NCBI RefSeq assembly: GCF_000330505.1
Contig: NW_004440309.1
Location: 161,088-225,087 of the forward strand
Length of the DNA: 64,000 nt
DNA from: Entamoeba invadens IP1
Taxonomy: Eukaryota; Evosea; Mastigamoebida; Endamoebidae
Reading direction: 5' to 3'
Positions 9,006 to 19,779 of this stretch are shown here, in pieces. Made by a program: the position numbers and the translations under genes. The notes below the pieces were generated by a model that saw nothing but the letters and a program-made list of their open reading frames with translations, ran no database searches and was not told the DNA's origin. How positions within the stretch are numbered: position 1 is the stretch's first letter; every line of letters starts with the position of its first letter.

Positions 9006-10793
9006 ATGTCTTTGACCTTTTACTCCACATCTGATAGTCACCTTGGTTGGAATGAACGGCATCAAACATTAAAGGACGACTCTATTTATTCATTTTCCAA
9101 GTTTATAGAGACTTCGACTGCCGATGCCGGTTCCATTTTACTTCACGCTGGGGATTTATTTAATGACCTTCAACCAACCAAATTTGCTGTAGCGCATGCG
9201 TCCTCATTGATAAAGACCAACTGTCTAGGTAATGTAGATCTTCCCTATACAGTGAAAGACTGTAGTCATTTACCTTATCTTTTAAACATAGATGATCCAT
9301 ACATCAACGTTTCACATCCATTTTTTGTGATCCATGGTATACAAGATGAGCCGAGTGGGAAATGTTTAACTTCGGGAGTTGAGATTCTTTCCGCGTGTGG
9401 GTTAGTGAATTACTTAAACAAAGATATCAAGCAAGAGAGAGTATTAAGTCCAGTCTTATTTTCAACGGGAACCACACAAGTAGCTTTATATGGTCTTACC
9501 TTTCGAACAGCGGATCAGTTGATTGATGCAGTAACTGAGGACGATTTTAAATTAAAAAAGCCTACAGGGGAGTGGGTGACTCTTTTGTTACTTCATGTCC
9601 CTCGAGGAAATTTAAAGAGTGATAAACTCGACAAGTTCTATAAGTTGTTTTCCGTGGTGATCTTTGGAGGGATTCACTCGCCTCAAAAAGCTATAGAACA
9701 CCACGAAAAGACTTTCTTTTTGTATCCGGGCGCACCGTTCTTCATGAATTATGATGAGTACAACGAGAAAGAAAAAGGAATAATAAAAGTAACTATTAAT
9801 GGAATGGACGTGAGACCGGAGTTTGTGCCGATAGCTCCAAAGCACAAAATGATTAAAAAGGAAATCAACGTCAGAGCCGATTATAAGGGTCCCGAGTCGG
9901 CGAGTAGTTTTGGGAAGTACGTTAAAACGAAATTGCGAGGCATAGTCGAAGAACTTGATTTGGAAGATGAAGAGAAAGTCATGATGAAGGTCTTGTTTTT
10001 CAACTCGCCTCCCGTGTATCCGGACTTAGTCAAAATATCTTCAGAATTTATCGATACAGTTATTAACATCACCGACTTTGTTCGAGTCAAACGGTATGTC
10101 AAGAATGAAGGAGTGACGAAGGACGTCAGTATGGAAACGTTAGTGAAAGAGGAGTTGAACTCGGGAGACTCTGTGAAGGTGATTCGACCTGAAGAGATCT
10201 CTGTATGTCTTCGGCGTGTTGAGATGAATAGTGTTCATTTGGGGGTTGGACAAATGGTGACGAAGTGTGTTGATGACATGACTAATGTAGCCACTGAGTT
10301 GATAGAAAAGAAGATGGAGACGGTGAATTTAAATGACGATGGAAAGGATGAGAGAGACGGAGAGAAAGTCGATGAGTCTGAGAAAGAACGTGGTGAAAAG
10401 TTGTTTGACGAAGTGATGAAAACAGTGTATGAGAAGTATGAGAAAAATACGAATTACACCGATGTCAAAATCGAATTGGAAGAAGACGAAAAACGTGAAA
10501 TTGAACCAAAGAAGCGAAGTGTAAGCACAAGAGTGAAGACTAAACCGACCCCAAAAGACCTTGAAAAGAGTGAAGAAGAGCCAAGTGCACTTCTTAGAGA
10601 TGAAAAGGAGGCAGACGAAGACAAACAACAGGAGAAAACAACAAAGAAAGCACTACTTGATGCGACCAAGAAAATTGAATATAACAATCACATCACAACT
10701 ACATCAACGAAGCAAGTGACTAAAACAGCTATTAAAAAGACTTCTGCGGACGCGCGAATTAAAGCGAAGTTAAGAAGAAATAATAATAATTAG
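9006..10793 (+). CDS. MRE11-like protein with degraded nuclease motifs
   Basis: A 595-residue protein. Residues 1-250 follow the MRE11 calcineurin-like phosphoesterase in order: motif I D10-S-H12, motif II G49-D50-L-F, motif III H110-G-I-Q-D114, motif IV H197, motif V G-G222-I-H224. Residues 270-410 match the MRE11 capping region ('RADYKGPESASSFGKYV', 'FFNSPPVYPDLVKISSEFIDTV'). The C-terminal third is a charged, Glu/Lys-rich, probably disordered tail ending in basic residues. Canonical motif III is GNHD and motif V is GHEH. Here the Asn and His of motif III and the first His of motif V are replaced, so metal binding and nuclease activity are doubtful. It may act as a structural MRN subunit or paralogue. 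A GAACT box lies just upstream. It is convergent with the TMK gene, 31 bp away. Confidence 0.82.
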   Translation: MSLTFYSTSDSHLGWNERHQTLKDDSIYSFSKFIETSTADAGSILLHAGDLFNDLQPTKFAVAHASSLIKTNCLGNVDLPYTVKDCSHLPYLLNIDDPYINVSHPFFVIHGIQDEPSGKCLTSGVEILSACGLVNYLNKDIKQERVLSPVLFSTGTTQVALYGLTFRTADQLIDAVTEDDFKLKKPTGEWVTLLLLHVPRGNLKSDKLDKFYKLFSVVIFGGIHSPQKAIEHHEKTFFLYPGAPFFMNYDEYNEKEKGIIKVTINGMDVRPEFVPIAPKHKMIKKEINVRADYKGPESASSFGKYVKTKLRGIVEELDLEDEEKVMMKVLFFNSPPVYPDLVKISSEFIDTVINITDFVRVKRYVKNEGVTKDVSMETLVKEELNSGDSVKVIRPEEISVCLRRVEMNSVHLGVGQMVTKCVDDMTNVATELIEKKMETVNLNDDGKDERDGEKVDESEKERGEKLFDEVMKTVYEKYEKNTNYTDVKIELEEDEKREIEPKKRSVSTRVKTKPTPKDLEKSEEEPSALLRDEKEADEDKQQEKTTKKALLDATKKIEYNNHITTTSTKQVTKTAIKKTSADARIKAKLRRNNNN

Positions 10794-10824
10794 ATGATTT
10801 GTGTATTTAAGGGTTTAAATATTG

Positions 10825-13800
10825 TCAAAGTCCATTTTTTTGTGTTTTGATTGATTCAAGTTGGAGGATAAGGTCGGACACTTTTGGACGCTCAGCTTGG
10901 TTGTGCGACCAAGCTTTAGAAATAATGTCAAAGATGGTTTGATCCATTTTGTCGGGCTTTAATAAACGACCACCAGAACAGACAAAGTCGACCACATTCC
11001 AGGGGTATGGAAAGTACTTTTCTGAATATGCATTACCCCATTTGAATAATTCAAACATCGTCACTGCTATGGAATACATGTCCGCGGACATTTTATACTT
11101 CTCGCCATTTAATAACTCGGGCGCCATGTACACTGGTGTCCCAACACCTTTGGTGAATGTGATATTCGTCATCAAGCGGTTGATGTTCCTGGAAGTGCCA
11201 AAGTCGGTCAACTTGGCATTCACTTTAGCTTCTCTATCGAGGGAAATGATTAAGATGTTGTCTGGCTTGATGTCTCTGTGTAGAATACCATTCAGGTGCA
11301 AATACTCGATTCCACGAAGTGCGTCGATCATTATTTTCAACTTAAAGTAATTGGATAACTCCGAAGAGTTTTTTCTGATAATCACATCCTCTAGAGAACC
11401 AAATTCGGCAAATTCGGTGACAATGCATATTTGCGACTTGATGAAAACGGCGCCATAGAAGTGAATGATAAATTCACAGCGAAATTTGTCAAGCATTGCT
11501 ACCTCACTTTCAAATTCGGAAAACTGTTTTGAGTCATCTGTGATGTTCCGGGCATATTTAATAGCCACTTTGTTGCCTCTGTAATACCCCAGAAATACAA
11601 TCCCAAAAGAACCAGAACCAATTCGTTTCTCTTTGATCAGTTCACAAGGGTCAATATGTGTGGTTACTTCAGTTTGCACTTCAATTCGAACTTTTTCCGT
11701 TGTTCGTTTGCCCGACGCTAAGTCATCGATGATTATATCCAAACTACTTCGTATTTTACATGTGCAAAAAGGCTTTAATAGTATTTCAATTTCACACCCC
11801 TCTTTTGGTTTTAATACGGGATTCTTGGGTTGGGTCTCAACCGTAAATTTGCACGACTCGTTTTCAATACCAACAAAGGATATGATAATCGACTTTTTGC
11901 CTCGTATATTTCCAATGCATAACAGGTCTCGTGTGTAACTGCCAACAGGTATCTGTTGTTGTTCTTCAAGATCAAACCGGAGAACTGTCTTGTTCACACC
12001 TATAACAGATTGTTTACTTATTTCTTTCCATAAAATGTTTGAGTAACGTGTATCAAAATGTGCGTATTGACGCTGCTCCCTCTTTTTATATATACACATT
12101 TTTATTCTGAAAACAATTCTGTTGATGAAATACCCCACTATCAACAAAAAGATTATAAAGGTCACAAAGGATAGAACAAATATGATGAGAATCATCCACC
12201 ATGAGACTTCTTGATCACAATTGAATGTATAAGGATTGATGATATACCAGAATGTGCATTTGTTGCAATGTGAATTTACAGCAGAAATGCAGTTATCGAT
12301 AACACTAAAAAATGCACATTTGTCCGAGAGTAAAACGTAATTATTTTCGCATCCAAAACATTTGAAAGTAGCATTATGACACTCTTTACAATGTTCTACA
12401 AGTGAAGAACAATTAACACACCGGATGTTCTCTAGAAAATATCCATCTTCACATTTTTTGCATCCATTTCGACCCACTTCTGCACATCCAAACAAATTTG
12501 AAGACAATTCACATTTTGAAGTTTCATTGGAGAAAAATGGAGAGTAACACTCTACACACTCTTTACCATTGAAACACTTTTTGCAGCTTTCTATGCATCC
12601 CACACAACGTGTTTCATCTCTGTAATGACCCTGATCACATATTGCACATTCTGTTTTTGATGAAGGAACAGTTTGCTTACAATGTGGGGATGATGATAAT
12701 ATTGAAACACATGAGTTGTTCACCAAAGCATATTCGCTTTCACATTCATAACAACTTCCAGAAGTCCATGTCTCACTTTTTGTACACCGTTTGCACGAAA
12801 AATAACAAGGACTACAATCATTGGTATCATTCAAATAAAATTTAGCCTTACACGTGATACAAATTCCGTCAACAAATTTGTCACACATTGAGTCTTGTGG
12901 AACATTTCTACATGATGGAATTGGGTTTATATCAGTTGCTTTCCAAAGATAATACCCTTTAACACACGATTGACACTCTCCGTTGTTGCTACACTCTTTG
13001 CATTTTGAGCCACAACTCACACAAGTCTTGTCATCAAAGTACTTACCAATTTCACATTGAATGCATTTGCTCAGTCTTTGTTTTAAACATCCAATTGACT
13101 TCATTTCAACACACTTTTGATTCGAAATTACATAACCATTTTTACACCTTTTACATGCAACTACACTTGTATCGAAATCATGCTCACATATGGTGCATTG
13201 GTCTGGACACTCCACACAGTTTGTGTTATTCGAATAAAAGCCCATCTTACATTCAATCACTTTGAAATTGCTCAGAAATGTTGCTTCGGGTACTAAATCA
13301 CATTTTTCACCATAGTCTATGTAATGTTCTGTCACTTTACAAATTCGACATTCATCATTTGAACATGACTTACATCCATTACTGCACTCCTTTTCACATG
13401 AAGATAAGTCTTTACTCACTTCTTGTCCGGGAGAGCACTTCAAACATTTGTTGTTCGATGACATCTCACACTTATTTTTTGGATAACATTGGCGGTCAAC
13501 CATTAAATAATTATCTTCACATACATCACAATAAGTACTGCTCTTACAATTTTTGCAATATAGTCCACAATAATCACACCTTTTTTTAATCGTGGAGTAA
13601 TACATGTTTTCTTGGCATCTAAGACACTTCCCGCTAAATTTGTCCAACATTAAACAATTCCTGTCAACCCAGTCTCTCTTTTGACATTTACCATCTTGTT
13701 TGTAAAATCCACATTCAAGGCATTTGTATGTTGCTTGATCAATATAAGCTACATGACATTTACCATCTTCCACTGAGAAAATGGAACCAGAAAATAATTC

Positions 13801-16215
13801 AATACCATAACCTGGATTGACATAAAAGATGTTTTTACCTGTCGCTATTATCTCTGTTTTTGTGGAGTAAATTCGTATTGTGTTATTATTTCCATTTATC
13901 ACAACAACTTCTTTCGACTGCAACGCAAATTCTTTGTTATTCACACCAACTATACATTGTTTCTCAACAGTTATTATATCATATGACTCGTTGTCGCTAA
14001 TATCGTATCTCATAACAGAATCAAGTAAAAGGGTCGAATATACCAACGAAGTTGAATTTGTTGGGCATGAATAATCCACATCGCCATTTTCATCTTTATA
14101 ACTTCCATCTGGTTGTGGTGAACACACTTTAGTCATCAACAAAGTGTCCTTACACATTCTTGATTCCGTTTTACCAACTACAAGGATTTGTCCGTCACAA
14201 AACAAATTGAGACCACTGTCTGAAGTGAACTGCACTTTTCTTGTTTTTGTAAGTGTGTAAAAGCCATTTTGTCTTGTTGTTAAAGTAGGTGCATTCATGA
14301 TAGAAATCGGTTTTTCGGACCTTGACAATTTAGCAAAAGGAATGACATATGGATACTTGGCATTGTCTATGGTGTCTATCCAAATAGTTTCAACATGGGT
14401 ACCAATTTCAATTGGTGTTTCCACTTTAACAAACCCCAATGTGCATTTTGTTATGTTAGTAATAAACTTTTGTGCAGTTACATCAATTCTGTGACTATTT
14501 GTTGATTCTTCAATTACAACGGTCTTGGTGCTGACTATTTGTATAATACTTCCCAATTCAATCAAGTCAATTTGGAGACTCATAAAATTATCAAAAAGAG
14601 TGTTATCCAATGTCTTAAGATGTGTAATAATAGTCAATGCTTTATTTATCACTAATGTTCCGGCTAATTCCACATATTCAATATTAAAGATTGTGTAATC
14701 CGCGAAATCTATAACTAATTGTATTCCAGTGGTTTTAATACTGTTAACCAATAACACACCACCAACATCTACAACAACTCTACAATTTGTTGTACATATC
14801 AACAAATCACATTGTAAAGAACCTTTAAGATATAAAAATCCATTCACGATGCACTTCTCTGCACTGACAAAACGTTTTATAGTAACTGAATTCCCAAATG
14901 TGATTTCCTTCCAATATGATCTTCTGAAATAAGTCTCCTTGTCTTCAATGACAAGCGTGTACTTGTTGTCACTTTTTCCAACTTCTTCACAATCAGCAAA
15001 ATTATACACTCCATTTTTAAAATGACAATTACAACCAATTTTTGAATTCTCGGAAACATACCTACTCATCTTGCCATTCAAACAACCAATTTTAATTCCA
15101 GGAAACTCTCTGTCAAGTGGATTACTAAGGAACAAAATTGCGTCATCACTTTGATAACTCACTGTGATCTTGTCAATTGTTGCATTCGAGAGTCGATGTA
15201 AACCTCCTGATGGAAATGATGGTATCACTATTTCATTGATATGTATTTCATTTGAAAATACCAGAGGTACTTTGGGAAAAACAACTTTACCAGTGAAAGT
15301 CAATTTTGTTGGATTGATAATTGTAATTGGAGTAACCGTGTCTTCAAATATTAATGACCGCCAAACTGATGCATTTTCGACATCAAATACCATATTCGTT
15401 TGCTGAGACAAAATAATGAAATCAAATAAAGAAGAATTGAAAAGACAGTCTGGGTAATTTGTACCAACATCTTTAAGCGATGCAACATATAAATTTGTTT
15501 GGGCATAGCACCGACAATCAGAGAATTGTTCAACCACACTTTCAGATGAACATGTCATATATCTACTAAAATTTCCAATTCTACAAACCTCAACCAACTT
15601 TTCTTCTTTTCTTTTCAAAGTGTATTCAATTCCAGAATCCGCGTTGAACGCATATTTACATCCCTGGAAATAATACTCTTCTGTATTGACTTTGATTCTT
15701 CTTGAATAGTTCACATTCTCTTCTAATAAAAAATACAAATACGGTCTCACAAATCTGTTGAAAACGAGTTGAAAGGATGTGTATTTCTTGCAGTTGTATA
15801 TAGCTGGATTTTCAAATACATTTATATCATCATACATATCAGTGTCATATGGAATTGTTCGATCAAAAAACACAGTCACTAGATGTTCTGCATACAAAAA
15901 GAAAGTAAATTTCTGTCTTTGATTATCAGAAATGATAAACAAATATCTGATGTTAGATGTGAATTCAAACAACACATCAACATTTCTTGTGTTTATTGGT
16001 CCTGTCCGGACTTTATAATAATTTTTGTTATCGAAGCAGCATCCTGAGCTCAAAATGACCGTGTCTTTATTGGGTTGTTCTGTAATCACAAGACCATGCC
16101 CGAGGAAATTGTTACACTTTGGATAATCGCCATATGTCAATGTGTTGTCTCCAATAACACTCCAACAATCATTGGATTGCACTACTACAACAAGTGCAAT
16201 AAGTTCCAATAACAT
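10825..16215 (-). CDS. Entamoeba transmembrane kinase (TMK), Cys-rich ectodomain
   Basis: A single 1796-residue frame. It starts with a signal peptide (MLLELIALVVVVQS). A large extracellular region (about 20-850) is low in cysteine. Then come about 480 residues of dense CxxC / furin-like repeats (about 860-1330), for example CKNCKSSTYCDVC. One transmembrane helix lies near residue 1340 (WWMILIIFVLSFVTFIIFL). The cytosolic kinase domain (about 1525-1790) keeps the Gly loop GSGSFG, the lysine in VAIKYA, HRDIKPDN, DFG and APE (MAPELL), so it should be active. This is the classic architecture of Entamoeba TMKs, which sense serum, surface or phagocytic cues. The ligand is unknown. No frameshift is seen. 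Confidence 0.93.
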   Translation of the reverse strand: MLLELIALVVVVQSNDCWSVIGDNTLTYGDYPKCNNFLGHGLVITEQPNKDTVILSSGCCFDNKNYYKVRTGPINTRNVDVLFEFTSNIRYLFIISDNQRQKFTFFLYAEHLVTVFFDRTIPYDTDMYDDINVFENPAIYNCKKYTSFQLVFNRFVRPYLYFLLEENVNYSRRIKVNTEEYYFQGCKYAFNADSGIEYTLKRKEEKLVEVCRIGNFSRYMTCSSESVVEQFSDCRCYAQTNLYVASLKDVGTNYPDCLFNSSLFDFIILSQQTNMVFDVENASVWRSLIFEDTVTPITIINPTKLTFTGKVVFPKVPLVFSNEIHINEIVIPSFPSGGLHRLSNATIDKITVSYQSDDAILFLSNPLDREFPGIKIGCLNGKMSRYVSENSKIGCNCHFKNGVYNFADCEEVGKSDNKYTLVIEDKETYFRRSYWKEITFGNSVTIKRFVSAEKCIVNGFLYLKGSLQCDLLICTTNCRVVVDVGGVLLVNSIKTTGIQLVIDFADYTIFNIEYVELAGTLVINKALTIITHLKTLDNTLFDNFMSLQIDLIELGSIIQIVSTKTVVIEESTNSHRIDVTAQKFITNITKCTLGFVKVETPIEIGTHVETIWIDTIDNAKYPYVIPFAKLSRSEKPISIMNAPTLTTRQNGFYTLTKTRKVQFTSDSGLNLFCDGQILVVGKTESRMCKDTLLMTKVCSPQPDGSYKDENGDVDYSCPTNSTSLVYSTLLLDSVMRYDISDNESYDIITVEKQCIVGVNNKEFALQSKEVVVINGNNNTIRIYSTKTEIIATGKNIFYVNPGYGIELFSGSIFSVEDGKCHVAYIDQATYKCLECGFYKQDGKCQKRDWVDRNCLMLDKFSGKCLRCQENMYYSTIKKRCDYCGLYCKNCKSSTYCDVCEDNYLMVDRQCYPKNKCEMSSNNKCLKCSPGQEVSKDLSSCEKECSNGCKSCSNDECRICKVTEHYIDYGEKCDLVPEATFLSNFKVIECKMGFYSNNTNCVECPDQCTICEHDFDTSVVACKRCKNGYVISNQKCVEMKSIGCLKQRLSKCIQCEIGKYFDDKTCVSCGSKCKECSNNGECQSCVKGYYLWKATDINPIPSCRNVPQDSMCDKFVDGICITCKAKFYLNDTNDCSPCYFSCKRCTKSETWTSGSCYECESEYALVNNSCVSILSSSPHCKQTVPSSKTECAICDQGHYRDETRCVGCIESCKKCFNGKECVECYSPFFSNETSKCELSSNLFGCAEVGRNGCKKCEDGYFLENIRCVNCSSLVEHCKECHNATFKCFGCENNYVLLSDKCAFFSVIDNCISAVNSHCNKCTFWYIINPYTFNCDQEVSWWMILIIFVLSFVTFIIFLLIVGYFINRIVFRIKMCIYKKREQRQYAHFDTRYSNILWKEISKQSVIGVNKTVLRFDLEEQQQIPVGSYTRDLLCIGNIRGKKSIIISFVGIENESCKFTVETQPKNPVLKPKEGCEIEILLKPFCTCKIRSSLDIIIDDLASGKRTTEKVRIEVQTEVTTHIDPCELIKEKRIGSGSFGIVFLGYYRGNKVAIKYARNITDDSKQFSEFESEVAMLDKFRCEFIIHFYGAVFIKSQICIVTEFAEFGSLEDVIIRKNSSELSNYFKLKIMIDALRGIEYLHLNGILHRDIKPDNILIISLDREAKVNAKLTDFGTSRNINRLMTNITFTKGVGTPVYMAPELLNGEKYKMSADMYSIAVTMFELFKWGNAYSEKYFPYPWNVVDFVCSGGRLLKPDKMDQTIFDIISKAWSHNQAERPKVSDLILQLESIKTQKNGL

Positions 16216-16750
16216 TGTTTTACTCTATTGTAGTTCAATTTAGCAATGAGAAAGAACAAAATCCCCAAACAATTGGTTTTTTCGCATTTTGTTATGAACT
16301 ACTATAAATACAATTTAATTTGACTTCCGTTCCGATTATAAAATAATCCATTTTTCATGTTTTTATTAAATTACCCAATCTTCCCGATTTTTCAAGCCTG
16401 TTTTGAAAAAGCACATCCCATAACTTAAAGGTCAGAAGTCAAGATTTATATTTATTTAATAATTCGAACACTCATTTTTTGACTTCAAAACAACACTGCC
16501 TTTTGAAAAGAAAAAACAACAATCCAGTTTCTTGTCTAAGTTGAGGCGATTACGTCTTTTATAATAAAAAACCACTTTGTACTTTTAAAATACGGAAATA
16601 GTTCATTTAAATTTTTTTCTATATTAAGAAAAAAATAACTGGATCTGTTTTTCTATATAAAGAATAAAAGAGGTATCTTTTGTTCCATTTATTGATCCAC
16701 ATTTTTGTTTAATTTGTAAAATCCAACTTTTGCCGAGAAAATGAAAGTAA
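16216..16750. other. intergenic between two minus-strand genes
   Basis: Upstream region of the TMK gene and 3' flank of TBCK. It is A+T rich with poly-T and poly-A tracts and has no convincing ORF or RNA. Confidence 0.5.
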
Positions 16751-19513
16751 TTAAACCACTTCTTGATTATCAACGTCATGATCAACCCTAACCGCACTGT
16801 TTGTGTTTGTTGTAAAGAACATACTTTCTAGTGAGTGGAATGGCACAGCACTCATACACACATGAATGAACTCGTTTTTGACTAACCCATTCGCAACAAC
16901 CATCATGTTTTTGTATACAGAAGTCGTGTTTTGAACATCATTCTCGTTCCAATCACTGATAAGGACAACAAATGGTGGATATGACTGGAACAAACTTCTC
17001 AGTGAGTTCGAAACTTCGTTGACCACATCTTCTTCTTTGGTGAATGTCACTCTTAACGAATTGACAGTAATTGTCTTCGGATTTGTATTTTCTGGTCTCA
17101 TATCGATGTACAACGACGACGACTTGTATAACGTGTTTTGGAGGTCAGACTTGTCCAAGAATGGCACAACACACATATTTCCTTCGTCGATGGCATTATT
17201 TGCCAAACTTGCATATATCTCACTTCGTGCGGGGTGTGTTGGTGATATTACATTTTCGGTGTAACTCAGTGGGGAAATAGAAATCAAGTTTTGGAACTGC
17301 GATTTGCACTGCTCAATCACTTCGCTTGAGTCAAACTCGACTTTATTAAAGTACAAAATAAGATCGAACGGATCGCTGAATGTAAGGATGGTTGACTCGC
17401 ATGACAAAACAAAAGCAATCAAGAAGAACATGAACTTGGCAGATTTCTGGTTCTGCATGATCCAGTCCCACAATTGATAAATGCTCGACATTTTCATCGA
17501 GAGTGAGAGCAGCGGCAAGAACCACCGAATCGCTGTTGAATTTTCAATTTTGATGAAACTCATTTTTGGCGCGACTTTAGGCCCATAAAAGGCAAGCAAC
17601 TGGCAAAATCGAGTGAAGTAAATTCTAAACTTCTCTGGCGAGTACTGTCTGACATAGTCTGCCTCAAATCTGTGCAAACACTCCGAACAAATAGCCTCGT
17701 TGAATGACAACGAAATGAACACGGCGCAGACGGAGTGGATACCTTGGCAATACTCTTCACCAGATTGCAAAAAAGAGTACAAAACCCGTTTCAGTTGATT
17801 TCTGGTGATTTCGTTTGCGATTAACGGAACGGTCGAAAACGCTCTGTTGACATCCTCCACAATAACTCGGGTATTCTCTGTGATGTCTTTGTTTGTCAAC
17901 ACAAGTGGAACATCCTTGGACCGCTCTGCGTATAACGTGTAACTCTCGTTAATGTCTATTCCAAGCAACAACATCCACACTGGAAGTCTCAAAAACTCGG
18001 GGACGAAACTCTGAGCAATTCGTTTCACTTTGTGTAACATATTCATGGCTGCTCTTGGGTCGTTCACTGAGTATCGCGCAAAATATCTAAAATAGGCGTG
18101 GTACAGTCTGTGGTGCCGTATCACTTCTTGTTGATTTGCGGACTGGGGGTTAAAAGACTCCGATAGACTTGTTATTTGTTGAGTCAAGAATGTAACAAAT
18201 TGTGGTTGTTTATCTGGAGCTCCTCGGAGCGCTTCCGAGCTGTCGAGCCGACCCAGTTCTTCGTCAACATCGAATGAGTAGTTAACAACGTCTGTGACAT
18301 CAATCGAGTATATTGAAAAATCGTTTTTGACTTCTTGGGTTGTCAGATCTGTTGTAATTGGGATGTACGTTTCAATGTCGAAAATGGGATATTTCTTCAT
18401 AACCCCAAATGTCTCCCCAATGATATCAACATATTTCTTTGAGACATCAATTGAAAGTGTTTTGAAGTAACACATCTCGTGTAGTATTTCACGCAATGTC
18501 ATGTAGCACTTCGGTGCATTGTAACTGAAATTCAACAATTCCAGACGTTCATTTGAAATTGGTTGAACGTCTGGTCTCAAGGCAGAAAATATTTGGTTCG
18601 ATAACAGAGTTTTGGTTGTTGGTCTTGTTTCTGGTGATGAGAGACAAGCTACGATGATTTCTGGTAATACGACTTGTGTTGAAAATTGCGTTGAAATCAA
18701 TTGTAAAAGCATTGATGAGAATTCTTGACATGAAAACAACTTACATTTCTCACATGTTGGACAATGTACATCATACAAATCTTTCAACAACTTCATAAAA
18801 TGGATATATTTTGTCTTTGAGGGAATACATTTCAATGTCAAATAAAGGTACAACAACCCAATAGAAAAAACGTCACTTTCAAATGTACATTCATGTGTGC
18901 TTAAAAGAATTGTTTCTGGTGATAGTGTTGGAATGCTATAATTTAGTAATTAAGTGAATATAATAATAATAGTACAGTTCAAGAACAAACTGCGTATAAG
19001 CATCGAAGTATTTATTACCTTCTGAAAGGTAATATAGTGCATAATTACCCAACTTAACAATTCCTGTGTTTGTCACATATATATTTTTAGGATTAAAATA
19101 GCCAACAATAATATCGTGTTCGTGCAAATACTGTGTTGCTTCGACGATGTCTTGTATCATCCTCATCTTGTTTAAACTGTCCACTTTTTCAACACAATTT
19201 TCAAAATTGTTTTGATAAGTTTCGCTCAATACAAAAGTCTCATCTAATGTTAGTGCTTACTTTTTCATCCATTAAGTAGATTACTACAAACAAATAACAA
19301 ACTGTGTTTGGCTGGTATAATGTCAAGATAATGTGACAGCGAGTAATGCGACAATAGCCTTAATCTTTGGAACAACCCCACTGTATTGTATTGTGGGTGA
19401 GTTGGTTCCTTTGTTTTCTTTGGCCTACATGTGATCATTTGTATTCCGAGCATAGTTCCTTCTTGTTGGAGGTACTTGTAATTCATAGGAACATAGCTCT
19501 TCGTGTCGCTCAT
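16751..19513 (-). CDS. TBCK: TBCK: pseudokinase-TBC-rhodanese protein (three exons)
   Basis: Exons on the minus strand are 19513..19303, 19255..18991 and 18935..16751. The introns are 47 nt (19256..19302, GTTTGT...AAG) and 55 nt (18936..18990, GTTTGT...TAG). The joined frame is 886 codons and stays open across both junctions. The N-terminal kinase-like domain lacks the Gly loop and the catalytic lysine. It has HDIIVGYFNPKN where HRD is expected and LGNYALYY where DFG is expected, but keeps an APE-like 'SPETILL' and 'ESDVFSIGLLYLY'. It is therefore a pseudokinase, as in animal TBCK. A Rab-GAP TBC domain follows (about 475-710, 'EYCQGIHSV', 'LWDWIM'), then a rhodanese-like C-terminus ('YIDMRPEN'). 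It likely acts in Rab-controlled traffic and growth signalling. The first acceptor is AAG rather than TAG, so that junction is slightly less certain. Confidence 0.85.
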
Positions 19514-19779
19514 TTCTTTTTCAGTTTCGATTTTTCCAGCAAATGTTCCGCTTTATCAGTTTTTTCTTTCCATCTCTATCAAATCTCGGGATTAATTTCA
19601 TCAAGATGACAATCTATATAATATACCAATTTATAATATTAAATAGTTGTTATTATAAACATACTAAAATAAACCAACCCAAAATACGATTAATTACTAG
19701 TAAAAATGTTAATTTTTTGTATTAACAATAAAAAAATGAAAAAAATGAAAAAAAAAATAAAAAACCAGAAGAACCCTAT

